Shown one piece after another: positions 1 through 10,030 of a stretch of DNA of 64,000 bases (positions are counted from its first letter, which is position 1; the number at the start of each line of letters is the position of its first letter). The notes below the pieces were generated by a model that ran no database searches, was not told the DNA's origin, and saw only the letters and a program-made list of their open reading frames with translations. The stretch is from Coffea arabica (lineage: Eukaryota; Streptophyta; Magnoliopsida; Gentianales; Rubiaceae). The translations under genes and the position numbers were made by a program. The stretch spans positions 2,728,001 to 2,792,000 of the forward strand of contig NC_092326.1 of the NCBI RefSeq assembly GCF_036785885.1, read 5' to 3'.

Positions 1-582
1 TCCCATTCGGTTTCATCTGGCTAAATTTCCACAATGTAGATGGGTTCAGATTCGAAGGAGCGAAGCTGTGTCGGTGAATAGAATATGAAATAAATGAAAA
101 AAAAATTACGGAATAGCAATATACTCAAAGATTTATAATTGTGCCTAAAATACGTACCGTAGGAAAAATGTAAAATAGCAAAGAGTTTTTTTTTTGGTTT
201 TTTTTTTTATTCCCCTTATCAAGATCTGGCATAAAGAATGACTTCTAATACGTCATCGTTGATAGCACATATAATAACTCATCATTTTCTTTCATATTTA
301 AAAAATAGATTAATTTTCTATACATTAATAATGTGTACAGTATTAGGCTTGAATGCATACTATTTGTGCAAATTTGGAATTTTAAATTTAAATTAATATT
401 AATTGTCATGCATCAGAATCTAATAGCATAAATAGTATTAGTGCACATAATATTAATCCTTAAACAATTATACAATTTGTGATGAATGAAAGTTGGGGGA
501 GGAGGGGGAGGGGATGGAGATGGGACATCATAACAACAGTGTACATAAGTTTCAAGGAGAAAATCATAAAGGGACTAAAAGC
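1..582. other. 3' flank of 2OGD copy 1
   Basis: AT-rich, no gene seen. From about 110 onward the sequence matches 58852 and beyond, so the left edge of the duplicated block lies near 110. T and A homopolymers occur at 103-110 and 187-210. A GA/GGGG-rich stretch at 494-525 would be the 3' UTR or just past it. Confidence 0.6.
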
Positions 583-840
583 CTAAAAGTCTTCAATTTG
601 GGTCCTCATTGCGTCAATGAATGATTTCCCATCTAATTCACGGGAAAAAAACGCTTTTAAATAGTCAATCATACTAATTCTTCTGAAAATTGCTGGATTT
701 TCAGGGGTGATAAGACTTGACGCTGGACCCATATGACCATCCAGTTTTGGGGCAAGAAACGTTGCAATGGAAAGCCTTTCGTTGTGCAAATTCATAGTTG
801 CCCGATGCTCAACATTCTTGTAAATCCCATTTGTCACAAT
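583..840 (-). CDS. 2OGD copy 1, exon 4 (C-terminal core and stop)
   Basis: 86 codons including a TAG stop, preceded by an acceptor (GATGCAG at 847-841). It begins IVTNGIYKNVEHRATMN, giving the second iron-binding His (VEHRA), then ERLSIATF with the 2OG-binding Arg-x-Ser, and ends KSFIDAMRTQIEDF. The typical C-terminal helix (RISMIDYLKAFFSRELDG) is complete. Best-preserved exon of the gene. Confidence 0.9.
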   Translation of the reverse strand: MVTNGIYKNVEHRATMNLHNERLSIATFLAPKLDGHMGPASSLITPENPAIFRRISMIDYLKAFFSRELDGKSFIDAMRTQIEDF

Positions 841-1811
841 CTGCATCTCCGTTAAAAAACGTCACATTTTCCCAACTGCGTACTATGTAGCATACATTCT
901 CATAAAAGTTCAATTAGGCTCAATAATAGGATATGGTTAACAGGGTAATCTTGTGAGTCCACCTATAACTACTGTTATGCCCCAAAAACATTGGAGATAG
1001 AATTCAGAAGCTACACCCGGATAGATCCAAGACATGATTTGTGAGTAACTCCTGTAACTAGCATTGAAATCAAGACTAAAAGTAAATTCCTTTCTGAAAA
1101 TCAAAACAAACTTGCCGGGGAAAAGAGTAAGTACTTTTTTCAAGACGATAAAAAGACAATAGTTTGAATTTCACCACTCGTACATCACATGTAAGCAATA
1201 ATTTGGAGGATGTGGTGTAAGGGCGTGTACAATACTAATTTTGAAGTTATTATACCCAAGTTTTACATTCTTGGGAAATATTACTCGAATAATGAAGTAA
1301 TTAATCAATTAAATTGGTTACTAATATGAGTAAAACTACTTTTTCAATATAAAGACCTTTTCATCCATATATTTTATCCTTTTTTTTTCCTTTACAAAGA
1401 TACGTGTTCCATTAAAGTAGTCAATATTCTATCAATAAACAACATTTGTTTAACTCTGACAAAGTAGCCGAAGTTAGAAGTTTAGGCACAAATTTGTCAA
1501 AAGTTAAATTTTGGGATGAAAGCTACACTTTGACCTGGCCTAATTTTCTAGGCGGTGCAAGTTGATAATTAGTCTTACATCAACCTAGTGTAGGCATACT
1601 AATCATAATAGGAAAGATTATCTCTTGAATCCTATTAAAATATGGGAAGGACAATCTAATTGCCATATATGTTCAAAATTGTAGAAACCAATTTGAAAAT
1701 ATCTCATAAAAAACTAGATAGATGTTGTAATTATATAAACAGAAAAGCAATTCGAAGAGATTGTTTATATTCACATAACATCTTTGGAGAAAGGATCTTG
1801 AGCATGATTAC

Positions 1812-2136
1812 CTCTAAAATGTCTCCAACATTGACTATGAATGCATTAGGAAGTGGTACAACAGGAACCCATGCTCCAGCCTTTTTTATTTGGAGGCCTT
1901 CCACTTCATTGACTTGAAGTAATATGGTAAGCCCAGTAGTATCAGAGTGGGGGCAAAAGCCCCTCACTAGCTCAGGTTGGGGACATGGAGGATAATAGTT
2001 CATCCTCATTGATTGCATCTCTTCTTGAAAAAGCATTGTCATATCTTCAAGCTTCATTCCTAATGCTTTTGTCATTTGCTCAAGGACCTTGATGGCAAGG
2101 ATTTTCAATTCCCTTGAGTACTGATCTAGAGTTTCT
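1812..2136 (-). CDS. 2OGD copy 1, exon 3 (start of 2OG-FeII_Oxy core)
   Basis: 325 bp between an acceptor (TTGTAG at 2142-2137) and a donor (GTAATC from 1811). It reads [20 protein letters not shown] through [20 protein letters not shown] to GDILE. PHSD supplies the first His and the Asp iron ligand. [10 protein letters not shown] is the hallmark stretch of this branch. Arg follows ELV where relatives usually have Met, as copy 2 does at 60607. Phase 2 in, phase 0 out, matching exons 2 and 4. Confidence 0.9.
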
Positions 2137-2322
2137 CTACAATGTTAAAAAAATGTAAATAAAAAGTAAAGAATATCCAATGTATAATAACAATGCACAA
2201 TGCTTTAGATGTTAACTAATTTTTTATGCATGCAAGGATGTATGTTTTGTCATCATCACGGTGACATGGATGGCTTATTAATTTTCCTCATAAAGACAAT
2301 TAAGAAGGTAAGATTTAAGAAA

Positions 2323-3062
2323 GCGATAATTTCATAAACCTTTCCTACGATTTTTAACAATTTCATTGAGCTCCCTTAAGGTTTCAAAAATTACACCTAC
2401 CTCCCCTAATTTGACACTTTTGGTAATCAAACCTTAGACTTGGCCAAAATTTTTAATGAATATCCTAAAATACCCTCAACTTATAACGTTTGAATTACTT
2501 TCCAGAACATTCATAATATATTTAACACAAATATACAGATAGAGTGTGAAGTTTTTAACACCATATTTATTATTTGATAAGCAAAGATGACAATAGTTCT
2601 ATCATTATGATAAACTATTTTTAATGGTGATTTACCAGGGTACATATTTTTTAATTTGAAAAAGAAAATACCATCATAATTCTTTTAATATTTGTAGACT
2701 TTTGAATTGGTGGAACTATCATTGCTTGGTAGCAATTTTGGGCTTTTTTTTGAGTTTATGTTGCTTTCGATACCAAAAAAAAATCAACAAGTAAAAATTA
2801 GATCACATTCAAAGTCATAAAAAAATGTCACTAGTACAACATTTATGGTGTCAATGTTTATATTGTATGGTTTTATTGGCCAAAATATAAAAAGGAGGAA
2901 TAAGAATAGAAAAAGAAAAGAAAAATAATTATTAATACCATTCTTTGTAAAAGTATATCGAACAAGAGAGTTTTATTAAAATGTTAGGACTAATATTGTC
3001 ATTTTATGAGGAAACTCAATGAAATTGTCAGAAATCTTAGTGGATGTTTTTAAAATTATCCC
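2323..3062. mobile_element. Short MULE-type element with 9-bp TSD (in 2OGD intron 2)
   Basis: Bounded by the perfect 9-bp direct repeat TTTAAGAAA (2314-2322 and 3063-3071), the size typical of Mutator-like elements. The ends are imperfect inverted repeats that share an ATTTCATTGAGCTCC core on the left and its relative on the right. No coding sequence. The same element with the same TSD is in copy 2 (60969-61744), so it inserted before the duplication. This copy has lost about 30 bp near its right end relative to copy 2. Confidence 0.72.
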
Positions 3063-3122
3063 TTTAAGAAAAGCAGGAGAGGATTTATTTTCCCATATGA
3101 GAGAGTGAGAGAGATGATATAA

Positions 3123-3356
3123 TTTTTTTTCTGTCAATCATCAGCATCTACTCTACTCCTACTCTAATATATTTTAGGGGGAGGTTCAACTGAATTTATT
3201 AGATAACCGATAGGAATTGAATCACCATCGGATCATACGTACGCACTCATATGGATTTGAGAAAATCATTTATAGTAGCAGAGTGATGGGGGATAAATTT
3301 GAACCATTAGCCTCCCAAGCAACCAAGACTTTAAGTCATTGGGTGGCCAATAGCCA
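3123..3356 (-). mobile_element. SINE-like retroposon
   Basis: Read on the minus strand it has a pol III B-box-like GGTTCAAATTT and ends in an A-run (T-run 3123-3130 on plus). It sits in both copies of the duplicated block. I did not find a convincing TSD, so the limits are approximate. Confidence 0.4.
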
Positions 3357-3566
3357 TATGATTAAAAGAAGAGAAATGTTTGGAAAATGATTAAGAATTA
3401 GTCCAAGGAAAAAAAAATAAGAAGAAGAAGAAAAGGCCTATCATGTGGAGACTTTAAGAGAGATAATTAACAAAATATTCAATCCTTCGGACACTTTGTG
3501 GCTGGTAACCTGTCTTGATCATTACACAAGGAGTTTTATTGAAAGGATAGCATTAGATGTTTCATG

Positions 3567-4777
3567 CTCTGTTTTTAAACTCGGATCGAACCGGTCGGTC
3601 TGACCAGTCAAACTAAGAATCGGCTAATTATCCGGTCCAAATTAACCCTTAAAATTGGAATATCAAAAACTCGATCAAACCAGGTCAACAACCGAGTTTT
3701 GACCCGGTTTGACCGAAAAAATAAGAACCGGGTTTGTAAAGTGCAACCAGCCAACTAACCAAGCGCCGAAGCCTGACAATAGATTGACTTGACTAGGGGT
3801 GCAAACGAATCCAGCCGCTCGCGAGCGGCTCGATTCGAGCTCGACTCAAGCTCGATCAATATCGAGCTCGAGTCGAGCTCGAGCTGCTCGAGCCAGAGTC
3901 GAGCTCGAGCTCGAGCTCAAAACATTAAGCTCGTTAGCTCGCAAGCCGGCTCGCGAGCTCGAGTATATATATATATATATATTTTTTTTATTTTTAATAG
4001 TAAAATTACATAAATATCCTTAATATTTTATTATTTATTAAGAAAAAATATTATTTTATTTATTTTTTTAAAAATAAAATAATTATTTTTTATTTTTTTC
4101 GAGCTCGAGCTCGAGCTCGAGCTTGAAAATTACCAGCTCGTCGAGCTCGAGCTCGAGTTCGAGTTCGATGAAATTAAGTTAAGGCTCGACTCGATAAGGC
4201 CAAAGCTCGACTCGGCTCGGCTCGTTTGCACCCCTAGACTTGACCACAACCAAAAGATTCCGTTGACTAAGCCCATCAGTTTGACTGTTGACTACAGAAA
4301 AAATTATTGGAGCTGGGGCAGCACGGTTTGTCAGACTCTTTTTTTTTAACTTTTTTTGAAAGGTCAAAATATTTTTAATATTATATTTTGACCCATAGAT
4401 TATTAAAAATTATTAATATATCTCAAATATTTCATACTTTATAAATATTGTCTTAAAGTTTGGTGTTATTTTTTAATTAACTCCATAATTTTAATTCTAA
4501 ACTTGTTAATTCTCATTAAATAATATAAATTACTACTTGATTGTTCTAATTTCTTTGTAATTTCTTGTTAAATATATTTGAAACATCAAATATATATGAA
4601 TATAACTTTATTAATATTAACATGTTATTAGGTATTTTACATATAATATGTTAATTTTTAAATAATTTTTATTTATGACGTCATCCGGTTGAACTCCGAT
4701 CGAACCCGGTTGAATCCATTGACCCCTGATCCCTGAGCTCGACCGAGTTGATACCCGGTCCGGTTCTGAAAACATAG
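3567..4777. mobile_element. hAT-like non-autonomous element, only in copy 1
   Basis: Absent from the matching place in copy 2 (near 62313), which gives an empty site. It is flanked by near-identical 8-bp repeats, GTTTCATG (3559-3566) and GTTTCATT (4778-4785). Ends are imperfect inverted repeats, CTCTGTTTT at the left and CTATGTTTT when the right end is reversed, each followed by AACCGG-type sequence. No transposase. It contains a nested MITE at 3794-4236, so the element alone was about 760 bp. Confidence 0.7.
3794..4236. mobile_element. Nested hAT-type MITE rich in GAGCTC repeats
   Basis: Perfect terminal inverted repeats TAGGGGTGCAAACGA / TCGTTTGCACCCCTA and a perfect 8-bp TSD GACTTGAC (3786-3793 and 4237-4244). 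The 443-bp body is mostly GAGCTC/CTCGAG simple repeat on both sides of an AT-rich core. The Ser/Arg-rich ORFs read here are products of that repeat, not genes. Confidence 0.88.
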
Positions 4778-4835
4778 GTTTCATTCGTATGTCGGCCCCT
4801 AAGATAGTACGACTTCTAAATAAATGCATCTGCAT

Positions 4836-4837
<2 letters not shown>

Positions 4838-4880
<43 letters not shown>
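4838..4880. repeat. (TA)n microsatellite
   Basis: About 20 TA units. The matching site in copy 2 (about 62365-62378) has only a few units, so it expanded or contracted after the duplication. Confidence 0.9.
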
Positions 4881-4881
<1 letters not shown>

Positions 4882-5317
4882 CGTGTACCCGGATATTCTC
4901 TGCTACAATTTTTCATGTAACAGCATTTGGTTTTATTATTGTCTCCTCGGTTTCAATTTTATGTAAAAGCTTCCTTCTGTAAACCAATTATCTGTTTAGT
5001 TCTGGTGGGCTAACTACCAGCATTATCAAATTATTTTCTGAAAAAGGCATCTTAATAATCAATGGATTACTTTTTATAAACAAATTGTGACTCATACACC
5101 TAGTTAAAGAATAATTGAGTGGTTATCGTCTTTTTTTACTCCTCAACAACTGAATGAGACATACATTATTTTTTTCTTCGACAAAACAAAATTCACAAAA
5201 GTGATTAAGATGCTGCATAACCATTATCAGCATTTTTCTTTATTTATTGTTCTTTAAGATTTAAGACAAAGTACTTAATTGCCTCATCAAGTCGTTTATT
5301 ACTTTGCTTATTAGAAG

Positions 5318-6443
5318 GGAATTATATAGTTCAAGTCCTCTATTTCAGTGATTAAGATTTAAAATCAATGCAGGATTTGTAATGGAAAAACTAATCGAGC
5401 CGTTCCCACGTAAGGCATGTACACTGTTAACAAAAATAAAAATGAAAAAAAAAAAGAATCCAACAAGTCCCAATCTCCGATCTATCGATTTCCCCTCTCC
5501 CAATTTTCCCAAATCTCTAATTACAACTCTTAATTCATAAACTTCCACGCAATGTTGGTATTACAAAGATTATAGACATTAATACTGACTTCTGTTTAAT
5601 TAAAACAAAAAAAAAAAGATTATAGACATTGCTACTGTAAAAAGAAAGGAGCAATCGAAATAAGGATTAAATTAGCAAGTGGTAATATATAAAGAACCAA
5701 ATTAACCACAACTGCTATAATAAAGGACCAAAATGTTCATTTTTCCATCAATTAAAATGCAAGAAAGAATCAAGCCGCCACACTTAACTAATGTCTCTTA
5801 TTGTAAATCCAGTTTATAAATCATAAAAACCATCATTATATCTCTTTACAATTTCAATTCTAGACTTTCAGTTTCTTTATACATATCAAGATGTTGACAA
5901 TTTATGTAAAGAAAATAGAAAGATTACAGGTACGGTGATTTGCAAAGTTACAGACTGCTACTAACCACTTATTTTCTTAACCTATTACTAGTCTATGATC
6001 ATCTTATCCCTAGCTTTTAAGTATTTTCACCCACAAAATTTTAAAATTTTAGACAAGTGTAGAAAATTTTAGGCGCTTATGACTTTCAAAAGTTATACTG
6101 TGTGTGATGTTACTATAGTCCTCATGTGTTTGACAACACAATTCATCATATAAACTTAATGTATTTAGATCTTAATATATTCAGATACATTTGATAACTA
6201 AAAATTGAAAATTTGAATTAATTAAATGCCATTAAATTTTTTAGACAAAACTTGCTATAAAAAATAAGTGATAAACTATTCACTTATCACTGAATATGAT
6301 ATATACTCAAATGTATTTGATTTAATACTTAACAATTCAATAACTTAATGGATTCAGACTTTAGATTTCAGATTTCAAATTTCAATTTTATTAAATGCAC
6401 CCAAAATACAATGATATGAATGTGTGTGCAAATTTTCTTGTAC
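5318..6443. other. Rest of 2OGD intron 2, unique to copy 1 side
   Basis: AT-rich intron sequence beyond the end of the duplicate. It contains T and A homopolymers and no coding or transposon ends that I can support. Confidence 0.55.
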
Positions 6444-6690
6444 CTGAATGGAAGAGGAAGGTTGGGAAGTAAATGAGGTTTTCGCAAGTGAGTTGGCAGA
6501 GTGACCATGAAAAACATGTCAGCCCAGTCAAGTTTTTGTTCCTCAGATACAACAAAGGCCTGTCCATATCCTTCTACATCGCCGGTTCTTGGGCAAATCT
6601 CATCTTCTCTTCAATCCTCAAATTGAAAAACTTTTGCAGGTCTAGTTTCAGTTTGGCCACTAATGAAGAGCTTACTTCATGATTAATCAG
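6444..6690 (-). pseudogene. 2OGD copy 1, exon 2, with one missing base
   Basis: Lies between an acceptor (TTGTCACCAG ending at 6691) and a donor (GT at 6443-6442). Frame from the acceptor reads LINHEVSSSLVAKLKLDLQ and continues to AQEP. A missing base near 6581-6585 (GGC where the family has GG.C for Gly-Asp) then gives a TAG. Past that point the other frame reads [18 protein letters not shown] through [16 protein letters not shown], a perfect family match that ends in the phase exon 3 needs. The exon is 247 bp; 248 would restore frame. Glu replaces the usual Gly in NHGV. The whole exon is too broken in frame to appear as one ORF. Confidence 0.85.
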
Positions 6691-7219
6691 CTGGTGACAA
6701 ATTGTACAGTCACTAATTATTTAGTGCTGACTATTATAACACTTCTCCATTTTAACAGTAGGCATGTATATTCATTTAAATTAGATGATTGTCCTCGTCT
6801 AACAATTCAAAGAAGATCCTAGGAAAAACAGGAAAGAAAAGGATATCACTACTATTACATTCTAGTCATGCATTATGTACTATTACTAGAGAAAACCAAA
6901 TGAGTTCATATATTAGGGTAGGCATGCTTGCTTTTGGCATAAAATTTCTGGATAATTACAAGAAAAAAAAAACATTTCAATATGAAAAAAAAAACTTGTG
7001 GCAAAATATATCATTTACCTACAAGTCCTGAAAAGTCATAGTTATTAACATAATAAATATTTCAGAATTAATTTATTCCTTTGAAAGTAAGTTAAAAGCT
7101 GTGGTAAAAACCAAATTGAAATGACTAGTAGATTTTGACCAAATACTATTACAATCTGACTCCCTTATTAGGCCAACAACAATACCTAATATATGCATAT
7201 AAAATACAAACTGACAAAC

Positions 7220-7459
7220 CTGGAAGAAGCCCCATTCTTTGCAGGCAAAATGCAACTTTTCAAGCTCTGGATTCACCGATTCATCAGAAAGCAACCTTTG
7301 CATGTCAATTACTGGGATTTCCTCTGTAGAGACCCCACGAAGTTTGGTTGGATCAGGTCGTATGTATCGGGGTGGAACTGATGCAAATTTCTCCTTAGCC
7401 AACTCCTGAACATAGGGTACTTTTAGAGAGCTTCCCAAGTTTATCATACCAGATTCCAT
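7220..7459 (-). CDS. 2OGD copy 1, exon 1 (N-terminal DIOX_N part)
   Basis: 80 codons from an ATG (CAT at 7457-7459 on the plus strand) to TGGGGCTTCTTCCAG, followed by a GT donor at 7219. It encodes the start of the non-haem dioxygenase N-terminal domain, with the family landmarks VPPRYIRP, IPVIDMQ and ACKEWGFFQ. The start is the only ATG fitting the usual length, and a (TA)n microsatellite begins about 30 bp upstream. Reading continues about 40 bases into the intron before a stop. Confidence 0.88.
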
Positions 7460-7483
7460 GTTTGTGGTTTGTGTAAATCTCTA

Positions 7484-7486
<3 letters not shown>

Positions 7487-7523
<37 letters not shown>
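7487..7523. repeat. (TA)n microsatellite just upstream of 2OGD exon 1
   Basis: About 18 TA units some 28 bp before the ATG on the minus strand. It lies in the 5' UTR or core promoter, so its length could affect expression. No separate clear TATA box could be chosen because of it. Confidence 0.85.
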
Positions 7524-7529
<6 letters not shown>

Positions 7530-7779
7530 TGTAGCTCCAAGTTGCAAGCTTATAAACCGCTAGAGTGTAACAATTTGTGTGATACATGTGGGACAATAAT
7601 AATTAGCAAAATTTAGGTGTACATGATGCATCGGTGGCTTTTGTTGACATATGACATGCAACATTTGGCATTAGTCTTCACAAGCAACAAGCCACACCTA
7701 CCGCCTACAATGATAATATCTTCCCACATAAGTAAGCTTGAAAGGACAAGATCAACGACAACATGGGAAATTTAAAATT

Positions 7780-9215
7780 GGAAAAATGGTCAAATTCATC
7801 CCTGAACTTTTTATTAATATCAATTTAATCCTTAATTTTTGTTTTTGACCAATTTGATCCATAAACTTATATTATAGTTCCAATTAAGGATTTTTACGGC
7901 GGCGGCGCCATCAGGAAAAATTAATCAAACTCCTCATTAACCAATTAAACAAAAGTATTTTAGAAACTTTAGATAGAGAAAGAAAGGTGGGGTGAGAGAA
8001 GGAGGAGACGGGTGGCAGGCGAGGGAAAAATACCATTCCCAGTGTTTGCCTGGTCTCAGCAAGGGAAAAAAAAAAAAAAAAAAAAACCATCAAAACAAAG
8101 AGAAGCAAGTCAGCTTCTTGGCTGGATCCGATTGCTAAAAAGCGGGCCAGGCAATTAATTTCAAGAAAATCTTCTGATAAGAAAGTCGCCAGTATCACTC
8201 GCCTGGATCTGATGCTTAGCTGATTTTTCAGGCTCTTTTTCGACTGGTACGTGCAGGAGCTGCTGCTGCTGCTTTACTTTTACTCTCTTTTTTCCCCCGT
8301 TTTTTCTTTTGGTTGGTAATATTTTCTAAGAAGTAATTGGAATTGGGACTTTTTGGTTTTTTCTTTTTTTTTTTGGGGGGCGGGGTGCAGGGGAGGTGCG
8401 TGGGCCTTAGCTTGTAGTTTATTCGGGCAAAGCGCCCTCTGTCCCAAAACTGTATGCAAGTGTTTTGTGGCAATTTCTTCGTTTGCCAAAGTCAAAAAAA
8501 AAAAAGGGGAACTCTTATTTGAGTTCTGTGTCTCCAATTAACTCGTCCATTAGATCTCTCCTTCAAATCCTATGATCTCAATGGACACATGGTTGGATTA
8601 CATTTATCCACTCTTTTCCTTAATCATCATTTGTTTCGCTGTTTGATCATTCTGAGATGGAAGAACTAGTTATTGCGATTGGATTCCTTCGAGATGGAAT
8701 TTTCTGCTTAACCAACGACTTAAGCTAACTTGATGGCAAATGGTTCCCACTTCCCACAATCCCCCAAAGAGAAGGTCGGTAAATGGGATTTCAAAACTTT
8801 TAATTGTCAGTGATGAATCAAGCGCGAAGAAGTCACGCCGCAATGGATTGAATATGAACCAGGCAAATTGTTCGCTAAGACTAGGCAAACATTAGGAATG
8901 GCAGGCAGGGGAAAAATAACAACATGATTACTGATATGATAGAGGGAGGGGAAAGAGAGGTGGGGTGAGTGAAGAAGGAGGAGATGGGTAGCAGGCTGTG
9001 GGGATTGATAATGGAGGGAGGAGATATCTAAAATTCCTAAAATATTCCTGTTTAATTGATCAATGAGGAGTTTGATCTATTTTTCCTAATAGTGCCACCA
9101 TAAAAATCCTTAATTGGAACCATAACATAAGTTTAGGGATCAAATTCGAAAACAAAAATGAGGGAATAAATCGAAATTAATAAAAAGTTTAAGGACAAAT
9201 TTGGTCATTTTTCCC
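7780..9215. mobile_element. MULE-type element with long TIRs, 9-bp TSD and possible captured sequence
   Basis: A perfect 9-bp TSD TTTAAAATT flanks the element (7771-7779, 9216-9224). The TIRs run about 165 bp (7780-7945, 9050-9215), starting GGAAAAATGGTC on the left and, reversed, GGGAAAAATGACC on the right. They are built of roughly 30-bp units of the form AATTTRATCCNTAAAC and contain GGCGGCGGCGCC. These TIRs are clearly related to those of 11607-13281. The interior holds an open frame at 8089-8223 and repeated AGGTGGGGTGAG-type segments near 7987 and 8961. No transposase. Confidence 0.8.
8089..8223 (+). pseudogene. Possible captured exon inside the MULE, unidentified
   Basis: An open stretch of 44 codons ending in TGA, reading ASWLDPIAKKRARQLISRKS and on through DKKVASITRLDLM. 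Lys/Arg-rich, with normal-looking codon use unlike the AT-rich surroundings. It has no ATG and follows an A-run, so it would be a fragment. I do not recognise the parent protein. It is listed because its position inside a TIR element resembles gene capture by MULEs. Confidence 0.35.
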
Positions 9216-9399
9216 TTTAAAATTTTGTGAATAAAAGAAGACACAAACACTTAGCAATTGGAGGAAAGGATGGGTTACGTGGATTGGGAGAGAAAGTGTA
9301 AATAAGAGATCTCAGGATTCGAATCCTCTCACCCCTCTCACTTACACTAAAAAGCAAAAAAGAAAAAAAAAAAGAAGGAAAACTCTTAGCAATTTTTTA

Positions 9400-10030
9400 G
9401 GATAAATTACCATTCTCCCTATGTGGTTTGGTACTTTATTATATGACCCCCTATGATTTAAAAATCTATGTATACCTCTTAATATGTCACCATTAGTTGT
9501 TCTATTAAAACTAATGATCAATAGTAAAAAGTCAAAATCCGCTAACAATTTGATAAATTTACCCTTTCATCACTTCTTTTTTTCCTCCAAACATAAACAA
9601 CAAAAAATTGAAATAAAAGTAGATAAATAAGAACTAGAAAATACCATTAAAGATTTGGTCAAAAACCTATAATGATATTTGTAGTAAAAAAAGATTGGGT
9701 ATTTTTTGTTTGTTATTTATTTGTTTTATATTTTCCTTCCATCTTTATCTTTATTTTTTTTCCTTCCATCTCTTTTGTATTTGGAGAAAATTAAGATTTT
9801 GTAAGCCAAAGTATAGGTTTTTCAAATCATCTCTTCTCTTCCAGAGACAAAGAGACAGAGAGACAGAGAAGGAAAAAAGAAAAAAAATTAGTGAAAGGAT
9901 AAATTTGTTAATTTATTAGTTTGACTTTAACTTTTTACTACTGACCATTAGTTTTAACGGAAAAACTAACGGTGATACTTTAATCTAAAACATGAGAGGT
10001 TATATAGAGGATACATGTAATTAACAAGGG
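9400..10030. mobile_element. Inverted-repeat element, imperfect arms
   Basis: Sequence around 9480-9565, including ACCATTAGTTGTTCTATTAA, returns inverted around 9895-9985, so this is a foldback structure about 630 bp long. The outer ends match poorly and no TSD was found. The T-rich centre contains low-complexity GAGACAGAGA repeats. Limits are approximate. Confidence 0.5.

Larger units (their letters stand above)
110..5317. repeat. Duplicated block, copy 1 (matches 58852-62779)
   Basis: A direct duplicate in the same orientation of 58852-62779, high identity by eye across 2OGD exons 3-4, intron 3 and much of intron 2. Copy 1 is longer, mainly because it carries a 1.2-kb hAT-like element (3567-4777) absent from copy 2. 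The match continues on both sides of that element and ends at TTAGAAG at 5317. Confidence 0.88.
583..7459 (-). pseudogene. 2-oxoglutarate/Fe(II)-dependent dioxygenase gene (SRG1-like), copy 1, four exons
   Basis: A four-exon gene of the plant 2OG-Fe(II) oxygenase superfamily, SRG1 / norcoclaurine-synthase-like branch. Known members are soluble enzymes that hydroxylate, demethylate or cyclise specialised metabolites; the substrate cannot be read from sequence. All four exons join in phase (0, 2, 0), giving about 356 codons, the usual family length, except that exon 2 lacks one base. Allowing for that base, the Fe ligands are His226-x-Asp228 in exon 3 and His283 in exon 4, and the 2OG-binding Arg-x-Ser is Arg293/Ser295. 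Intron 2 is 4.3 kb and holds a MULE, a SINE and a nested hAT pair. Called pseudogene because of the exon-2 frameshift. If that is a sequencing error, the gene would be intact. Family call is very sure; functional state is open. Confidence 0.85.

Noticed and set aside
3789..4023. Ser/Arg-rich frames
   Set aside because: Translations of the GAGCTC repeat in the MITE.
9400..10030. Full transposon call with TSD
   Set aside because: Outer ends do not pair well and no target duplication was found, so only an inverted-repeat element is claimed.
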